A stretch of 64,000 bases of DNA. Origin: Hyaloscypha bicolor E (taxonomy: Eukaryota > Ascomycota > Leotiomycetes > Helotiales > Hyaloscyphaceae). The DNA lies in NCBI RefSeq assembly GCF_002865645.1, contig NW_020194620.1:317353-381352 (forward strand), read 5' to 3'. Below the pieces are notes generated by a model that was not told where the DNA came from, did no database searches, and was given only the letters and a program-made list of their open reading frames with translations. This document shows, piece after piece, positions 24,224 to 36,427 of this stretch. How positions within the stretch are numbered: position 1 is the stretch's first letter; each line of letters opens with the position of its first letter. The position numbers were made by a program, and so were the translations under genes.

Positions 24224-25443
24224 CTTGTCGCGCTGAACAGCAACTTCATGCAGACGAAAAGTTTGGATAGGACAGACCATATGAAAGTCGTTCCTTCACG
24301 ATTCAAAAATTGGCATGCTGCTATAACTCCAGTGGGGTGAGAAGCAAGCTCAATGAAGCTCAATATCCGAGCCTCATAGCGAGTCTGGAAAGTAAGCCAT
24401 TCCAAAATGACGTCGCACGGGCATTCATCCCGGCGGTGGCATGAGAACGAAGATAGATTGGTGGAACATAGACAAGTTATCTGCATGGTAATCAAGACTG
24501 TCGATCAAGATCACACGAGACTACGATTCTCGGAGATGAGGGGTGGCGGCTTGAGATGAAGCACCCCCATTTCTAGGCAAACGTGACGCGGCCGAGAAGG
24601 TGAAACGAGATGAAAAGAGCAGCTGCACATGTTCCGTTGCCAATAGTGCAGCCCGCAACATGCACGAGCATGGTCGTTTTTTGCGGTGCAAGCGCTGCAT
24701 TGTTTCTATGCGGGTACAGCGGTCATCACCGTTCCGCTGACACAGCTGTGCCGTTCGCTTACGATTTTCTTCAACCTCAAAATTAAATAAATCTGCACGT
24801 AATAATAAGACTTAGGTTCTATTATAGGCCAATAAATATCCTTTCTATTAGTTCTTATATAAATTTTTATGTTGCTTTTATAAAAGATCTATAAATTGAA
24901 ATGCGCCGGATGCGCCGGAAGCGTCGGAGTTTTGATGTTCGGCATACGTTGGGCTGCCACAGCGCCCGGGATATTTAACGGATATTTAAGCGGATGGCGC
25001 AGCTGGTGGCAGCGAACGGATGGCGCTAGCATGGGCGCCCCTGGGCGAGCACCAGCTAGTTTTTTCCGGCCGCACTTTCCGGCTGTCCCTCCTCAAGCTG
25101 TGGTGGGATTCTCCCACTTGGTTAAGAACTTAAGACGATGTTGTGGTGAAGGTTTCGGCCCCCTTTTAGGGACGAGGCCCGAATTGGGCCACACTCCGGA
25201 CGGGCCGACGCGATGGCGAAAGTCTACATTCAGATATTATTCATGACGCCGCTGCTTTAGGATGCCGTGCCCGGTGCATCTGAATGGTCGCTTCGCACTC
25301 TCTGCTCGTTTGAGTATGGAGGATGAACAAGGGGTTGTCTGTGGATCTTGTTTCCCCATTGCTCTTGAGTTCAAGGCCTCTTGTGATTTTTGTTCTGTCC
25401 TTTCGGGCCTGACTTACAACGTTCGATCGTCAACTCTGGTGCA
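24224..25443. promoter_or_regulatory. Shared divergent promoter region of chitinase and LysM genes
   Basis: The chitinase (minus) and LysM gene (plus) start 1.2 kb apart with nothing convincing between them. Frames here have no domain. A 100-bp AT-rich patch lies at about 24780-24890, followed by an imperfect direct repeat of ATGCGCCGG at 24901-24920. Divergent arrangement suggests co-regulation; no specific site is proved. Confidence 0.5.
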
Positions 25444-28239
25444 ATGTCGTTGTTTGCAAGATGTCTCTTCCTCGCTTGGGTAGTTCCCAGAGCAATGGCT
25501 TCTTTCAGTGTGTATCAGTATTACGACCCCGCTACCTTGGAGTCTATATACGGACTCTCAAGTGCGTGTATGGCTGCAGTGTGAGATTTGGGTCCATGAT
25601 ATAGAGTATCTACAAAGGCTGATATGTATCCAGAAATACGACCCTCAATTGCGATACATCTACAACAAATCTGGTAGCGCAAGGTGTAGATAATTCCTGT
25701 ACGTCATATTTTCGTGACCCAACTTTACAGAAGTAATATTCGCTTCGGGCATCACTCACGCATGTTTCTCATAGATTGGTATCAGAATAACATCACAACC
25801 TTATGCACATCAGCGTGCACGGCATCGATGGCGACCTGGTTGAGCGCCGTCGAGGCCAACTGTGGCTCAGAAAGCATGACGTTTGGGGAAACTGTTGTAG
25901 ACCCTCGATTCGTACCATATGTTTTCATCGAGAACTATGATGTGGCATGTCTGCAAGATTCTTCCGAGAATTGGTGCTACCTGGAGTCTGAGTCGTGGCA
26001 GGGAAGTAACTACATCACGTGGAATGCCGGTGAGTACTAACATCTCGTTTTATGACCATCCTAACAAATTCTAGACACGTGTTACAGTGATGACCCGCCG
26101 GTTGAATGCTCGGATCCAAGTTGGACACCAGCTAATATTAGTGCAAGCATGTCTTCTGTCACAAACTTGTACAATTCTAGCCTTGTAGGTCATGATTACT
26201 CACCTGTCTGCCCTTGCGCTGAATTTCTCTAGTATTGTTCAGAATGTTTCCTCCTCATGTGGAAGCAGAGACTTCTGTCTCCCCATCTAGCAGCTAGTGA
26301 ATTCACAGACTACCTCATTGAGCAATTTGAAGACCTCCAAGGAAACTGCTCCACAACAATGCCTTACACAACATCCGCAGCGACCCTTTGGCTTACTGTT
26401 GGAGCGACTGCAACGACATCTTCTGGAGCCACGACAACGTCGAGCTCAGCGGCGACAGCAACCTGTGCTGGTCAAATTATCCCTGTCTCTAGCCCTCCTC
26501 TCGGATGCAATCCACTTTCTGACATGTACAATGTTACGACTGGCGATCTTCGAGCTGCCACTAATGACTATACCTGTGAAATCACAGCGCCAATATGCGT
26601 GCCTTCGCCTTGCGAGATCGAAGTGATATGGGGCGGTGTCTGGTAAGTGACAAATGTCACTTGATGCGCACACCTGTCTGACTCTCTTCGTAGTTCTGAG
26701 ATTGCTGCGGAACTTGACACAACCAATGCGGCCTTCTTGACTTGGAATCCAAAGATTCAGGGAAGTTGTGACAATCTGGTTGCTGGGCAGCGAATATGTA
26801 CCTCCCCTCCAGGAGGTAAATTCGTCCCAACAGGGATAGTTGTTGCACCAACATCAGTTGGAGAATACTACACCACCGCCACTCCTGCAGAGCCAACTCA
26901 ATCTGGTTCGATTACTAATTGCGGTTTATACTATAACGTTGTCGCAGGTGATACATGCAACCAGATCGCTTTAGTGTACGGCATTACATTCGCGGACTTG
27001 CAAGCATGGAACACTTACCTGAATGATGATTGCACAAATCTGTGGTTAGGATACGCGTTGTGCGTGGCCAAGATGACGGTGCCTGCTATAACAACAAATG
27101 GATACTGTGGGCCAAGCTACAACTACACGACTTGTACAGGATCGGATTTTGGTTCTTGTTGTTCTATCTATGGAGCCTGCGGATCGACGGACGCATACTG
27201 TGGAGCCGGAAACTGCTTTAGCGGAGCTTGCAATGCAACCGCTACTGGGGTGAGCACTAACGGGGAATGTGGACCAAGTTATAACTACACCACCTGTACC
27301 GGATCCGCTTTTGGCGAGTATGTTCTCTGCTCTTTGCACATCAAGTAACATTTCCGTCGCTGACTAAACTCAGCTGCTGCTCCATCTACGGCTTTTGCGG
27401 GTCAAGTTCAGATTACTGTGGCGCAGGAAACTGCTATTCTGGCAACTGTGACACAGATATTGGCGGCAAGAGCACGACCGGAGAATGCGGACCGCTGTTC
27501 GCCGGCAATAAAACGTGCACAGGCACGCAATTCGGTGTTTGCTGCTCTACTTCTGGTTTTTGCGGTAACTCAACAGACTATTGTGGTGTCGGGAACTGCT
27601 ATGATGGGGCCTGCGATACAGAATCTAGTTCGAGTAGCAGTAGCCTGAGAAGTCTCGTCTCTTCAAGTGGCCAAAGTTCCAGCGTCGTTGGAACGACTAC
27701 TACGTCTGTCACACCGCCAGCCCCAACTCAAACGGGAATCATCGCCAGCTGTAATAAATATTATGTTGTCGTATCTGGTCAGTCACATAATGGTATCTTC
27801 GTCTGAAAAATTCTAACAATCGGTAATAGGCGATTCTTGTGCTTCAATTGAAGCAGCTTACGACATATCTTTCGCTACCTTCTACTCCTGGAATCCAGCA
27901 GTCGGCAGTGACTGCACAAATCTCTGGCTCGGCGAAGCATACTGTGTCGGAATAGCTGGATCTGCAACAACCAAGGCATCTCCGACGCCTCCTGGACCAA
28001 CACAAACTGGTATTACTAGTTCTTGCACTAAATATTATTTGACTATTTCAGGTAAGTCGAAATAGGGACGTGTTGCTGTCTAATTCAGGTCATTTACTAA
28101 CTTTATAGGTGATTCGTGCGCTTCGATTGAAGTAGAGTTCGGGATCACCTTTGCCGAGTTCTACGCTTGGAATCCGGCGATTGGAAGTGACTGCACTAGT
28201 CTCTGGCTTGGTGAAGCATATTGTGTCTCTATATCGTAA
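25444..28239 (+). CDS. Secreted LysM protein with three hevein (ChtBD1) domains
   Basis: Nine exons: 25444-25580, 25634-25713, 25775-26029, 26075-26184, 26233-26642, 26694-27317, 27374-27777, 27830-28051 and 28109-28239 sum to 2373 nt, 790 residues. The start MSLFARCLFLAWVVPRAMA is a short signal peptide. A Cys-rich N-region with CTSACTASMATW precedes a first, diverged LysM (about 290-370, intron-split), LysM2 (about 407-455, YYNVVAGDTCNQIA), three hevein domains (about 466-605; each CG..F/S..CCS.YG.CG...YCG..NC), a Ser-rich linker, then LysM3 and LysM4, both with GDSCASIE and SDCT.LWLGEAYCV. LysM and hevein modules bind chitin oligomers or wall chitin. The adjacent divergent chitinase matches the known pairing of subgroup C chitinases with LysM genes in other ascomycetes; a protective or targeting role is inferred. 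Confidence 0.92.
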
Positions 28240-28384
28240 TGTATGAATCAGAAACTTGACGGAGTTCTGTTGAAGAATTGGGACGAAGTATATACATCTC
28301 ATTCAACCAACGATCACGTTAATCTCAAGTGAAAGTGACACAATGACTTTGACATCAATTTTTACGCGATAATCCAGTATTCGC

Positions 28385-30311
28385 TCACCATTCAGCAAAG
28401 ATCTGATATTTGTGTGAATGCTCCTCCGTATCCGCCTCCCTGAACTTCTCAATCCCACCCAAGACACCCTCTTCACCAATTTCCCACTCCCCCAACCCCA
28501 CCAGATTCGACCACAGTTCCAGCACGTTCCCAAGCTGCGGTCCATGCCAAGGAATAAAATGACAATATCCCGGCTGATAGAGCTCATTCTCTCGACCATT
28601 TGGCGACGCGATACCATGGTCCTCCTGATTCTCACCTATCAACGAATCGTCGGTGAGGCGAGCAAATCCATTTGCACCAACATTGAATGGAAGATACAGA
28701 CGACATGTATCCTCGAACGTGTGATGAGCGGCTTTGTTACAGTACTCCATCCAGAGCCCGTGGCTTAGGTTGGACGCTTCGTGGAAAGGATAACCAAAAA
28801 GCGGCTTTGAGGATTTGATTCCTGAGATAAAGAGAGGCAATGGAAGGACCGGATCATCGTACTCCATTGTATCCGGTTGTCGAAAATTTTGGAATGGGTG
28901 GGGCATGAAGTCGCCTGGGGTAGGGAGACGGAGACCGGGAGCTACATATTTGATATTTTTCGGCCGACGTACTTGGAGCAGGAACTCTCGAATGAAGCCT
29001 TCTGGGATGGCAGCACTGTCTAACACATCCCGAGGTATTAGGCCAAGCTCTTCTGCTGATGCGGGCGGATTGAGCTTGGCTGTGCAGGCCTCGAGCAATC
29101 TATTTTGATCATCAGGGTTTTCCAGTGGGCTCAGTGACGGGTCTTCAATCAGGCATTCGACCCTCGCGGTAAGATTGTTGAAAGAGCTGACGGCATGCGC
29201 CAAGTCATGCTCGCTGTATGGAACCAGCTCCCAGGGTGTACATTCCACCGGCCCTCTGGTGTCTGTGCCTTCAGCTTTAGCGATGACTTTGCCTGTGTCG
29301 ATCATGCCCAGCCATGCACTCAAGACGACTTCAAGAGGGTCCCATTCCATACGGCCATTGGTTGTGGCAAGTGAGTCCAAGATATCACTGCAAAATATTG
29401 CCCTCGATGTCTCTCGGTTAAAGCTAGATGAAGGTCAGTCCTTGTCTGCAAGTTAGAATTTTTTTTCGAGTACTTCAAACCGTCTCGATGACCACTAAGA
29501 TTCAGATTGGTCATCTGGTACAAAGACAAGATCGCGCCTCCTTGTTCGTGCAATCCAGTATAGAGGCGACTTGGTCCGTTCAGACCACTGACATAGTAGA
29601 AGAAATTGCCATGAGGTGTTTCGTAGGCCGCTTGGAGGAACAGCTTCAGAGATGGTGACAAGCGTCTCGACCACTCTTCTTCAAGTGACTCATTCGTGAT
29701 GTTTACCTGCCACCATGTGCTCCTTGGCATTTCAGTTTCTGTGTTGCCAGGGCCTGTCCAGCCAAGTTGAGTAATCAGATTATGCAAAGAGGCACAACGT
29801 TCCCAGTCCATGCCGTCTACCTCGCGGATGGGATTCTCAAGCGTGACTCGCCATGTGAGCGGGTCATCGACAGAGAAAGTCATTGTGCAAATAACGGTCA
29901 ATTGAGTATAGTCAGGCTTTAAAGACTCGAGGTGAAAGCGTGCCAAGTAATCGTGAAGTCGTGGAGTTGAAATATTGCGAGGACAAAACCGTGACAATCC
30001 TTGAACCTTGCAATTAGCTATGGAAGGAGGTCGCGGCGTGTTGAAGCTACGAAAGGGGTTTCGGAAATTTATCGTTACCCCCGGGAAAGGCGGTCGTAAT
30101 GTAGCCTGAGGCACCAGTGTATATAGTCAGCCCCTCCGTCTCCGTAGTAATGCAACCTTCTTGCCCCCTACCTTTTCTGCGGTGGAGCTGTATTGGGTTT
30201 AGCTTCGACAAGGTAACCCTACAAGCTTCGCACGGCCGGATATTTTTGATACCCAGCTTCCCATTCAGGAAAGGCTGTGTCGGCAAAAATTCCAGAGATG
30301 CGACGATCTGC
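28385..30311 (-). CDS. Conserved-looking fungal protein of unknown function, start codon missing
   Basis: Three joined minus-strand segments, 30311-30079, 30017-29474 and 29423-28385, keep frame with introns of 61 and 50 nt and end at 28385, giving about 605 codons. I do not recognise the family. Visible: a Cys pair in IRPCEACR near the beginning, GHRDGLNFNRETSRAIFCSD across the second junction, many aromatic residues and a hydrophilic C-terminus. No signal peptide or membrane segment. The frame stays open upstream right to position 30311, where the TIR element begins, with no ATG; the first in-frame ATG downstream is at 29883 (MTFSVDDP). So the 5' end has most likely been cut off by the element, and the gene may be dead or make a shortened protein of about 460 residues. 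Confidence 0.6.
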
Positions 30312-30522
30312 TACTGAGGCCATTAGCGAGCTACCCACAAAACTCGAAATCGGAATTAGAAATCAAGAATTGCGACTCAAATCCATTAAATTAATTAATT
30401 AAAATAGTACTACTTAACTTTACTATCTAAATTCGAGTATTTCTCCATATACTTAATTAATTAAATTAGGAGGCTTTTTATTAAGAAATATAAAGCCTTA
30501 TTAAAAGTGAAATAGTTTCAAG

Positions 30523-31071
30523 TATAATAGGCACACGTGATGGCGCATGGACAGGTGTCAGATGTCGTGGATCTAGTTTCCTATTTTGGGTAAAGCTTGC
30601 GATCGGAATCGTACGGATCACATGGGATCGTGTTTCCTAGTTAAGTAAAGTGCTTTACAGACTTGGCTAAGTACTAGGGAATATATAGGGAGACACTCCT
30701 AGCTTTGGAAAGGGGTATTAATTAGTCTTTTATTAGAATTAATTCTTGGAATTAGTTATACTTACAAGTATTACTCTATAGCTTACTTACCTTAACTACT
30801 TATATATTACCCTGCTATTGTGACGGCTGGTGTCACATGGTTAATACGAACGTGGTTTCAGCTAAGGGGTTGGTTTCAGCTAAGGTTCCAAGCTGTGGTT
30901 CAAACCAAGCTCGTTTCCAAAGCTCGGCGTTTCAGTGGTTTTGGCCATACCTACTTATCCACTGCCACACCTCACTCCTTCTCTCCTTAGCTTTAGATTC
31001 TGTAGGACATTGGAATCATAGATCTTTGAGCATCGTTCCATTGCTTTGTTCCTGCCGTCACAGCTATTATA
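30523..31071 (+). repeat. Gypsy 5' LTR, split by a solo-LTR-like insertion
   Basis: 30523-30818 plus 31068-31071 align over the full 300 bp of 44311-44610, for example AAGTGCTTTRYAGACTTGGC and AGGGAATATATAGGGAGAC. The insertion occupies 30819-31062 followed by the duplicated GCTAT. Confidence 0.85.
30819..31062 (+). mobile_element. Solo LTR-like insertion, unmutated (copy 1)
   Basis: Starts TGTGACGGCTGG and ends GCCGTCACA, flanked by the 5-bp duplication GCTAT (30814-30818 and 31063-31067). TG...CA tips plus a 5-bp duplication fit a solo LTR, though a small TIR element is possible. Its normal composition inside an AT-rich host shows that it arrived after RIP or was too short to be mutated. 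Confidence 0.75.
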
Positions 31072-32399
31072 TACCTTATATTCTAATTAATCTAATCTTC
31101 GGGAAGTAGTTCATTATAAGGTAGTTAAGCTATTAATAGACAAAACTATTAATAGCTAGAGTATTAACCAGAAGAAGCATCTCTATTATTACTGGGATAA
31201 CCTAACCGGATATCCAGGGAAGTACCTAGCCAAATACTCTTTATACTACCTAGTTAGGAAAAGGAAATAGAACTCAGATATCCCTAGAACTAGCTAGTAG
31301 AATAATAATAACAGAGAAATTAGTAGTGGCTTGCTATTATATTACTAAGTTAGAAGCAGAGATATAATAGAAAGAAGATCTAGAGAAGCTAAAAGCTTAA
31401 ATCCGTTATTTTAAAAATATTCGAATATCCGGTATAGAACCTATTATATTCCCGGTAGTACTCTTAATTCGGAGGGCTTTAAAAACCCGAGAACTATTTA
31501 CTTACTAGGGAAAGAGTATTAAAGAAGCCTAGAACTTCTTTTATTAGGCAAAGTTAAAATAATATAAAAATAATAGAATTATCTAAATTACTAATATAAT
31601 AAAGATTATATATTATATTTCCTATTTTAAAGATATAGCCAGAAATATCTAAAAGTATAAGAAATAATTAGTAGATATTAATACTATAAATTAGGAGACT
31701 TTTATTAAGTTTATAAAGAATTCTATTTTAAATCCAAAGAACTATAATAATAATATTCTTACTAAGTTTAAGGATACTAAATAATAGCTAGGCTAGAATA
31801 TTTAAAGCTTTATATCTTATTTAAATAGCCTATTAAATAACTTGGAATATATGAGTTTATTATAAGAGTAAGATAACTTATTTAATAGCTTAAGATAAGA
31901 GATTTAAAATAAGATTAATTATTAAAGAAATACTTTATAAGAAAGAAAAAAGCTTATTTCTATAGTTATAAAAGTTAAGAATAATTTAAATCTGTTTATT
32001 TAATAGAAATATAATAATAAGCTAATAAAATAATAAAAGAAAAAAAATAGAAGAAAAAAGAAAGAAAATAATAAAAGAAAATAGAAAAGAAGTATATTTC
32101 TATTATAAGATTTATAAAACCGAGGTAATAAAGATATAATAATAGGATCTAATATAATACCCGTATTAGAATTTATAAAACCGGATATAATTTACTTTAT
32201 TTACTAAAAAAAGAATTATTATACTATTACTTACTTAAATTAGAAAAAACCAATTTACTATAATTATAATAAGTCTAGCTATATTATATAAGTACCCAGA
32301 ACTAAAAAAGCCAAGAAACGAATATATTTTATAATAGTTATATTTATTTATATTATAGAGAATAAGGCTTTTAAAATAAGAATAATAATTAAGGTTATT

Positions 32400-35300
32400 A
32401 TTAAAATAAGAAAAGATAAATAAAGAATTAAAGTATTAATTAACTCGAGTATAAAGGCTAATTATATAAAGAAGAAATTAGCTTTAGGTATAAGTATTTT
32501 ATTAATATTAAAAGTAATTTCCTTATTCTTACTAGAGAAAAAAAGAATTTATTTATATAAAAATTATATTCTTGAAATTATTACTAAAAATATACTAGAA
32601 AACTAAAGAAAGGCTAATATATATTTTATATTATATAATTTTAATCTGAATTATATTAATATAATACTTGGATTCCTATAGCTTTACTAAATTAATTCCC
32701 TAATTTCCTTTAGAAAAATAATATAGAAATACTAGATTTAATTATAGAAGATTAAAGTTCTAAATATTAGAAAGTTTACTAAAGTAATAAAATATAAAAT
32801 ATATGTTTTTTTATTAATTACCTATTCTATAATAAATAGCTAAAGAATTACTATTATTATTATAAATAGGACGAGTATATTTCCTAAAAAATATTAGAAT
32901 CTTTTCCGAATATTCTTTATAAAGGCTATAGGTATACTATTTAATTACTATATAATAAAGTATTATATAGATCTGGAATTAGGATTCTAACTATTATATA
33001 GTTTTATATATATTTTATTAGAAAGAAAGCTTAAAGTTTTTTAGAAATATCTTAATACTAGCTTAGAGAAAAAATAGATTTATTATTTTACTAGCCTAAC
33101 TAGTATTCTAATTATATTTATTCTAAAGAAAAAAGGTAGCCTATATTTATATATTAATTATTGAAATCTAAATAGAATTACTATTAAGAATTAAATACTA
33201 TTATTACTTATTAATAAGATAATAGATAGACTTTATAAAATAAAGATATATGTCACGAAACCGGGTCTCTGGGCTTGGAAAGCAAGGTAGAGTGGCTCTT
33301 AATCCGAGGATTCTAAACTAAAGAGGGAAGCTCGTATATATAGGAGCTTTGGTATTCTAAATACTAGCCAGCCGCATGCGTTATCGCGATCACGTGACGC
33401 TAAATTTACCAGTAAAGCGGTGAAGCGTAATAATATATATAAAGCTAGATTTAAAGAATACTTATTATTAGTTATAAATATAAGAAAATAATAAATAGAA
33501 AATAATATTCCGAATATATTATTAATATTTTAAATATTATATTATATTTTTTAAATTATCTAATACTTTAATAATATTTCAGGTATATATTAATTATATA
33601 CTAATAGGCCTTATAAATATTATTTATATAATCTATTTAGATAATATTTTAATTTATTTAGAAGATCTAGAATAATATATAATAGTAATCTAATATATAT
33701 TTAAGTAATTATAATAATACTAGCTTTTTATAAACTTAGTAAAATACGAGTTTAATATAGAAAGAATAAAGTTCCTAGAATTTATAATTAGCCTAGATAG
33801 TATAGAAATAGAAGCTAGCTAGATTATAGCTATTAGGAAATAGCTAGCCTTAAAAAATAATATTCGAGAAATTCAAGTATTTCTAAAGTTTACTAACTTT
33901 TACTAGAAGTTTATTTATAAATACTTTAAAATAGTAAAAGAATTAATTAATTTATTAAAAATTAATAAAAACCTATAATATTATTTTAGCTAGATAAATA
34001 AGGTAAATAAGGCTTTTAAAAAGCTATAAATTGTATTTATAATAGTACTAATTCTTTATTATTTTAATCTAGCCTTAAAAATTTATATAAAAATAGATAT
34101 TTTAGGATTTATAATTATAAGTATAATTTCCTAGCTTTTTAGTAAAAAAGCAAAAGCTAGATAATATTCTATTATCTTTTATTTAAAGAAAATAACTATA
34201 ATTAAGAATAGATATAAGATATATAATTCTAAACTCTTAGCTATTATTTTAGTATTTTATATTTAGTAATATTATCTAATATATATCCGGTATATTATTA
34301 TTATTAAAATAAATTATAATAACTTGAAATATTTTATAATTAAAAGAAAACTAAATAGTTAATAAATAAAATAAATAAAAAAGCTAGCTATTTTTAACTT
34401 TATCTTAAAATACTAGCTAGAATATAATAATTTTACTAATAGATTATTAAGAAAGCTAGACTTTATAGCAGGAATAAATAAAGATATTTTATAATAAGTT
34501 ATAGAATATAGAATAGAAAGCCTTATAAATAATAATAATAGAATACTATATTATTTCTATAATATTATAATTTAAGGCCCAGGAAAAAAGAAATAGGTAG
34601 GTATTTCTTAATTAGTAAAATATTAAGGAATTCTAAAGAAGAAATCTATTTTAGTAATAAAGTAATACTAGAAATATTATTACTTGAGCCTATTACTAGT
34701 ATAATTAGTTATAAATAATATATATTATAAATTCTAGTTATATAAGTAACTAGATCTAAAATACCATATAAGAAAGATAAAGAAATATTATTTAAACTAT
34801 TATTATAATACTAAAGGCTTAATTTATTAATATAATACTAGTAATATAAATAATTTTTAAAAAGAACTTCTATTAAAACTATTAAAACTTAGGAACTTAA
34901 TATATCTAGATTATTAAAATATCGGGATATTATCTATATACTAAATAAGCCGGCTTTTAAAAAAGAATTATTATAAACTAACTATAATAATTCTATAAGT
35001 AAGTATTTTAGTATTAGTAAGATATTAGGGATTTTCTAGAGAAAGTACTTCTAATAAAATATAAAAAAAAACATAAAAAACTATATTAAAACTTGTTTTA
35101 TATATTAATAAACTAAAATAAAGAGATATTTATTATATAATATACTTAGTTTATTCTTTCTTTTTTTTAAACTATAATAAGAATTTATTATAAACTTTAT
35201 TATAAAACTATTTTTTTTAGAGTTTTTAATAAAATATATAATTTTATACTTATTATTATTAATAAATATATAAAAATAATATAATATATTTTAATTACTA

Positions 35301-36123
35301 AAGAGATCTCGGCTCCTAAGTTAGTAGAGCTATTTATATATTATATTATTAAAGACTTTAATATATTTATAAATATAATCTCTAATAAAGAATCTGTTTT
35401 TATAAGTAAGTTCTAGTTAAGTTTATACTTTTACTTAAAAATTTAATAATAGCTAAGTATAGTATTTTACTTATAAACTAATAAATAAACCGAGAATCTA
35501 AACCAAACTCTAGAATAGTACTTGAGGTATTATATTAGCTACTAGTAAGATAATTAGATAATAAAGCTTGCTTTTATAGAATTTATATATAATAACTCTA
35601 TATATTTAATAATAGAAATTTCTTTATTTTATATATTATATAAATTCTATTCTAGTATTAAACTATATATTAAGAATAATATTTTAGAAAAAAGAATACT
35701 AGTAATATAGGAAAGAATATAAAGAATTTAAGTAAAATAGGAAATACTAGAGAAATAATAATAAAAAATAGTAAATATATAAAAAAAGTATTATAATAAG
35801 AAATATATTAATAAGAAGTTTAATATATATAATAAAATTATATTTTATATAAAGAATATTCGATAGCTATAATCTAGTATAAAGCTAGTAAATAGATATC
35901 TTAATTCTTTTAAAATTCTAGAAGTTATAGGAATATATAAATAAATATACTATTTGAAATTACTATTATTATATTAGATCTATAATATTTTTTATATTTC
36001 TTTCTTAGAATTATAATATTTGCAAACTAGTATTATAATAGAACTAGAACTAGTTAAGATTAAAAATAAAAAGGAATTTAAAATAGAATTTATTATAGCT
36101 TATAAGAAAAATAGAAAAGAAAG
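32400..36123 (+). pseudogene. Gypsy pol relic (RT, integrase, chromodomain start)
   Basis: On the plus strand, with stops ignored: near 33145-33190 the RT motif around YINYxNLNRITIKN (ancestral YRxLNxITIKN); near 33490-33600 a stretch matching WK.AFR..YG.FEY..MPF.L.NAP.TFQ; near 33630-33660 IYLDNILIYL (ancestral YLDDILIY active site). Integrase zinc-binding and core relics follow at about 34900-35250, ending with a chromodomain start at about 36060-36123 that resumes at 42751 as YLIYWKSY and W-E-LSNLEN. A 182-bp insertion at 33251 interrupts the RT. Confidence 0.8.
33251..33432. mobile_element. Short GC-richer insertion in the Gypsy RT, likely solo LTR
   Basis: Begins TGTCACGAAACCGGGTCTCT and ends near GGTGAAGCGTAATA. 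Pentamer ATATA stands on both sides (33246-33250 and 33433-33437), though in this TA-rich setting that is weak. The RT frame is continuous if the segment is removed. Composition is near normal, unlike the host element. Confidence 0.55.
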
Positions 36124-36128
36124 GAAAT

Positions 36129-36427
36129 TATTAGTATAGCTATTTCTTTAGGAGTTATATATATAGTTACGAGATATGGGATACGGGATATAGGTAATGA
36201 AATATAGGTAACGGGATATAAAATACGGGATATAGTTATATAACCTTATATCCTATTAGTAATTTGACTAGTAAACTAGACCCCTTTAGGCTTAGTAGAT
36301 TTAGGGATCACATATTAATATTATAATACTATAATTCTTACTTCTAAATAATAATAACTTTACTAACTATATATAAATAGTATTTTATAAATATATAATA
36401 GTACTATATATTACTAGTAAACTAATA
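36129..36427 (+). repeat. Copia 5' LTR
   Basis: 299 bp, aligned end to end with 42447-42745. It contains direct short repeats of ACGGGATAY. It is more heavily mutated to A/T than the 3' LTR. Confidence 0.9.

Noticed and set aside
25262..25483. Plus-strand frame before the LysM start
   Set aside because: No domain and it overlaps the promoter; the LysM signal peptide at 25444 is in another frame and explains the region.
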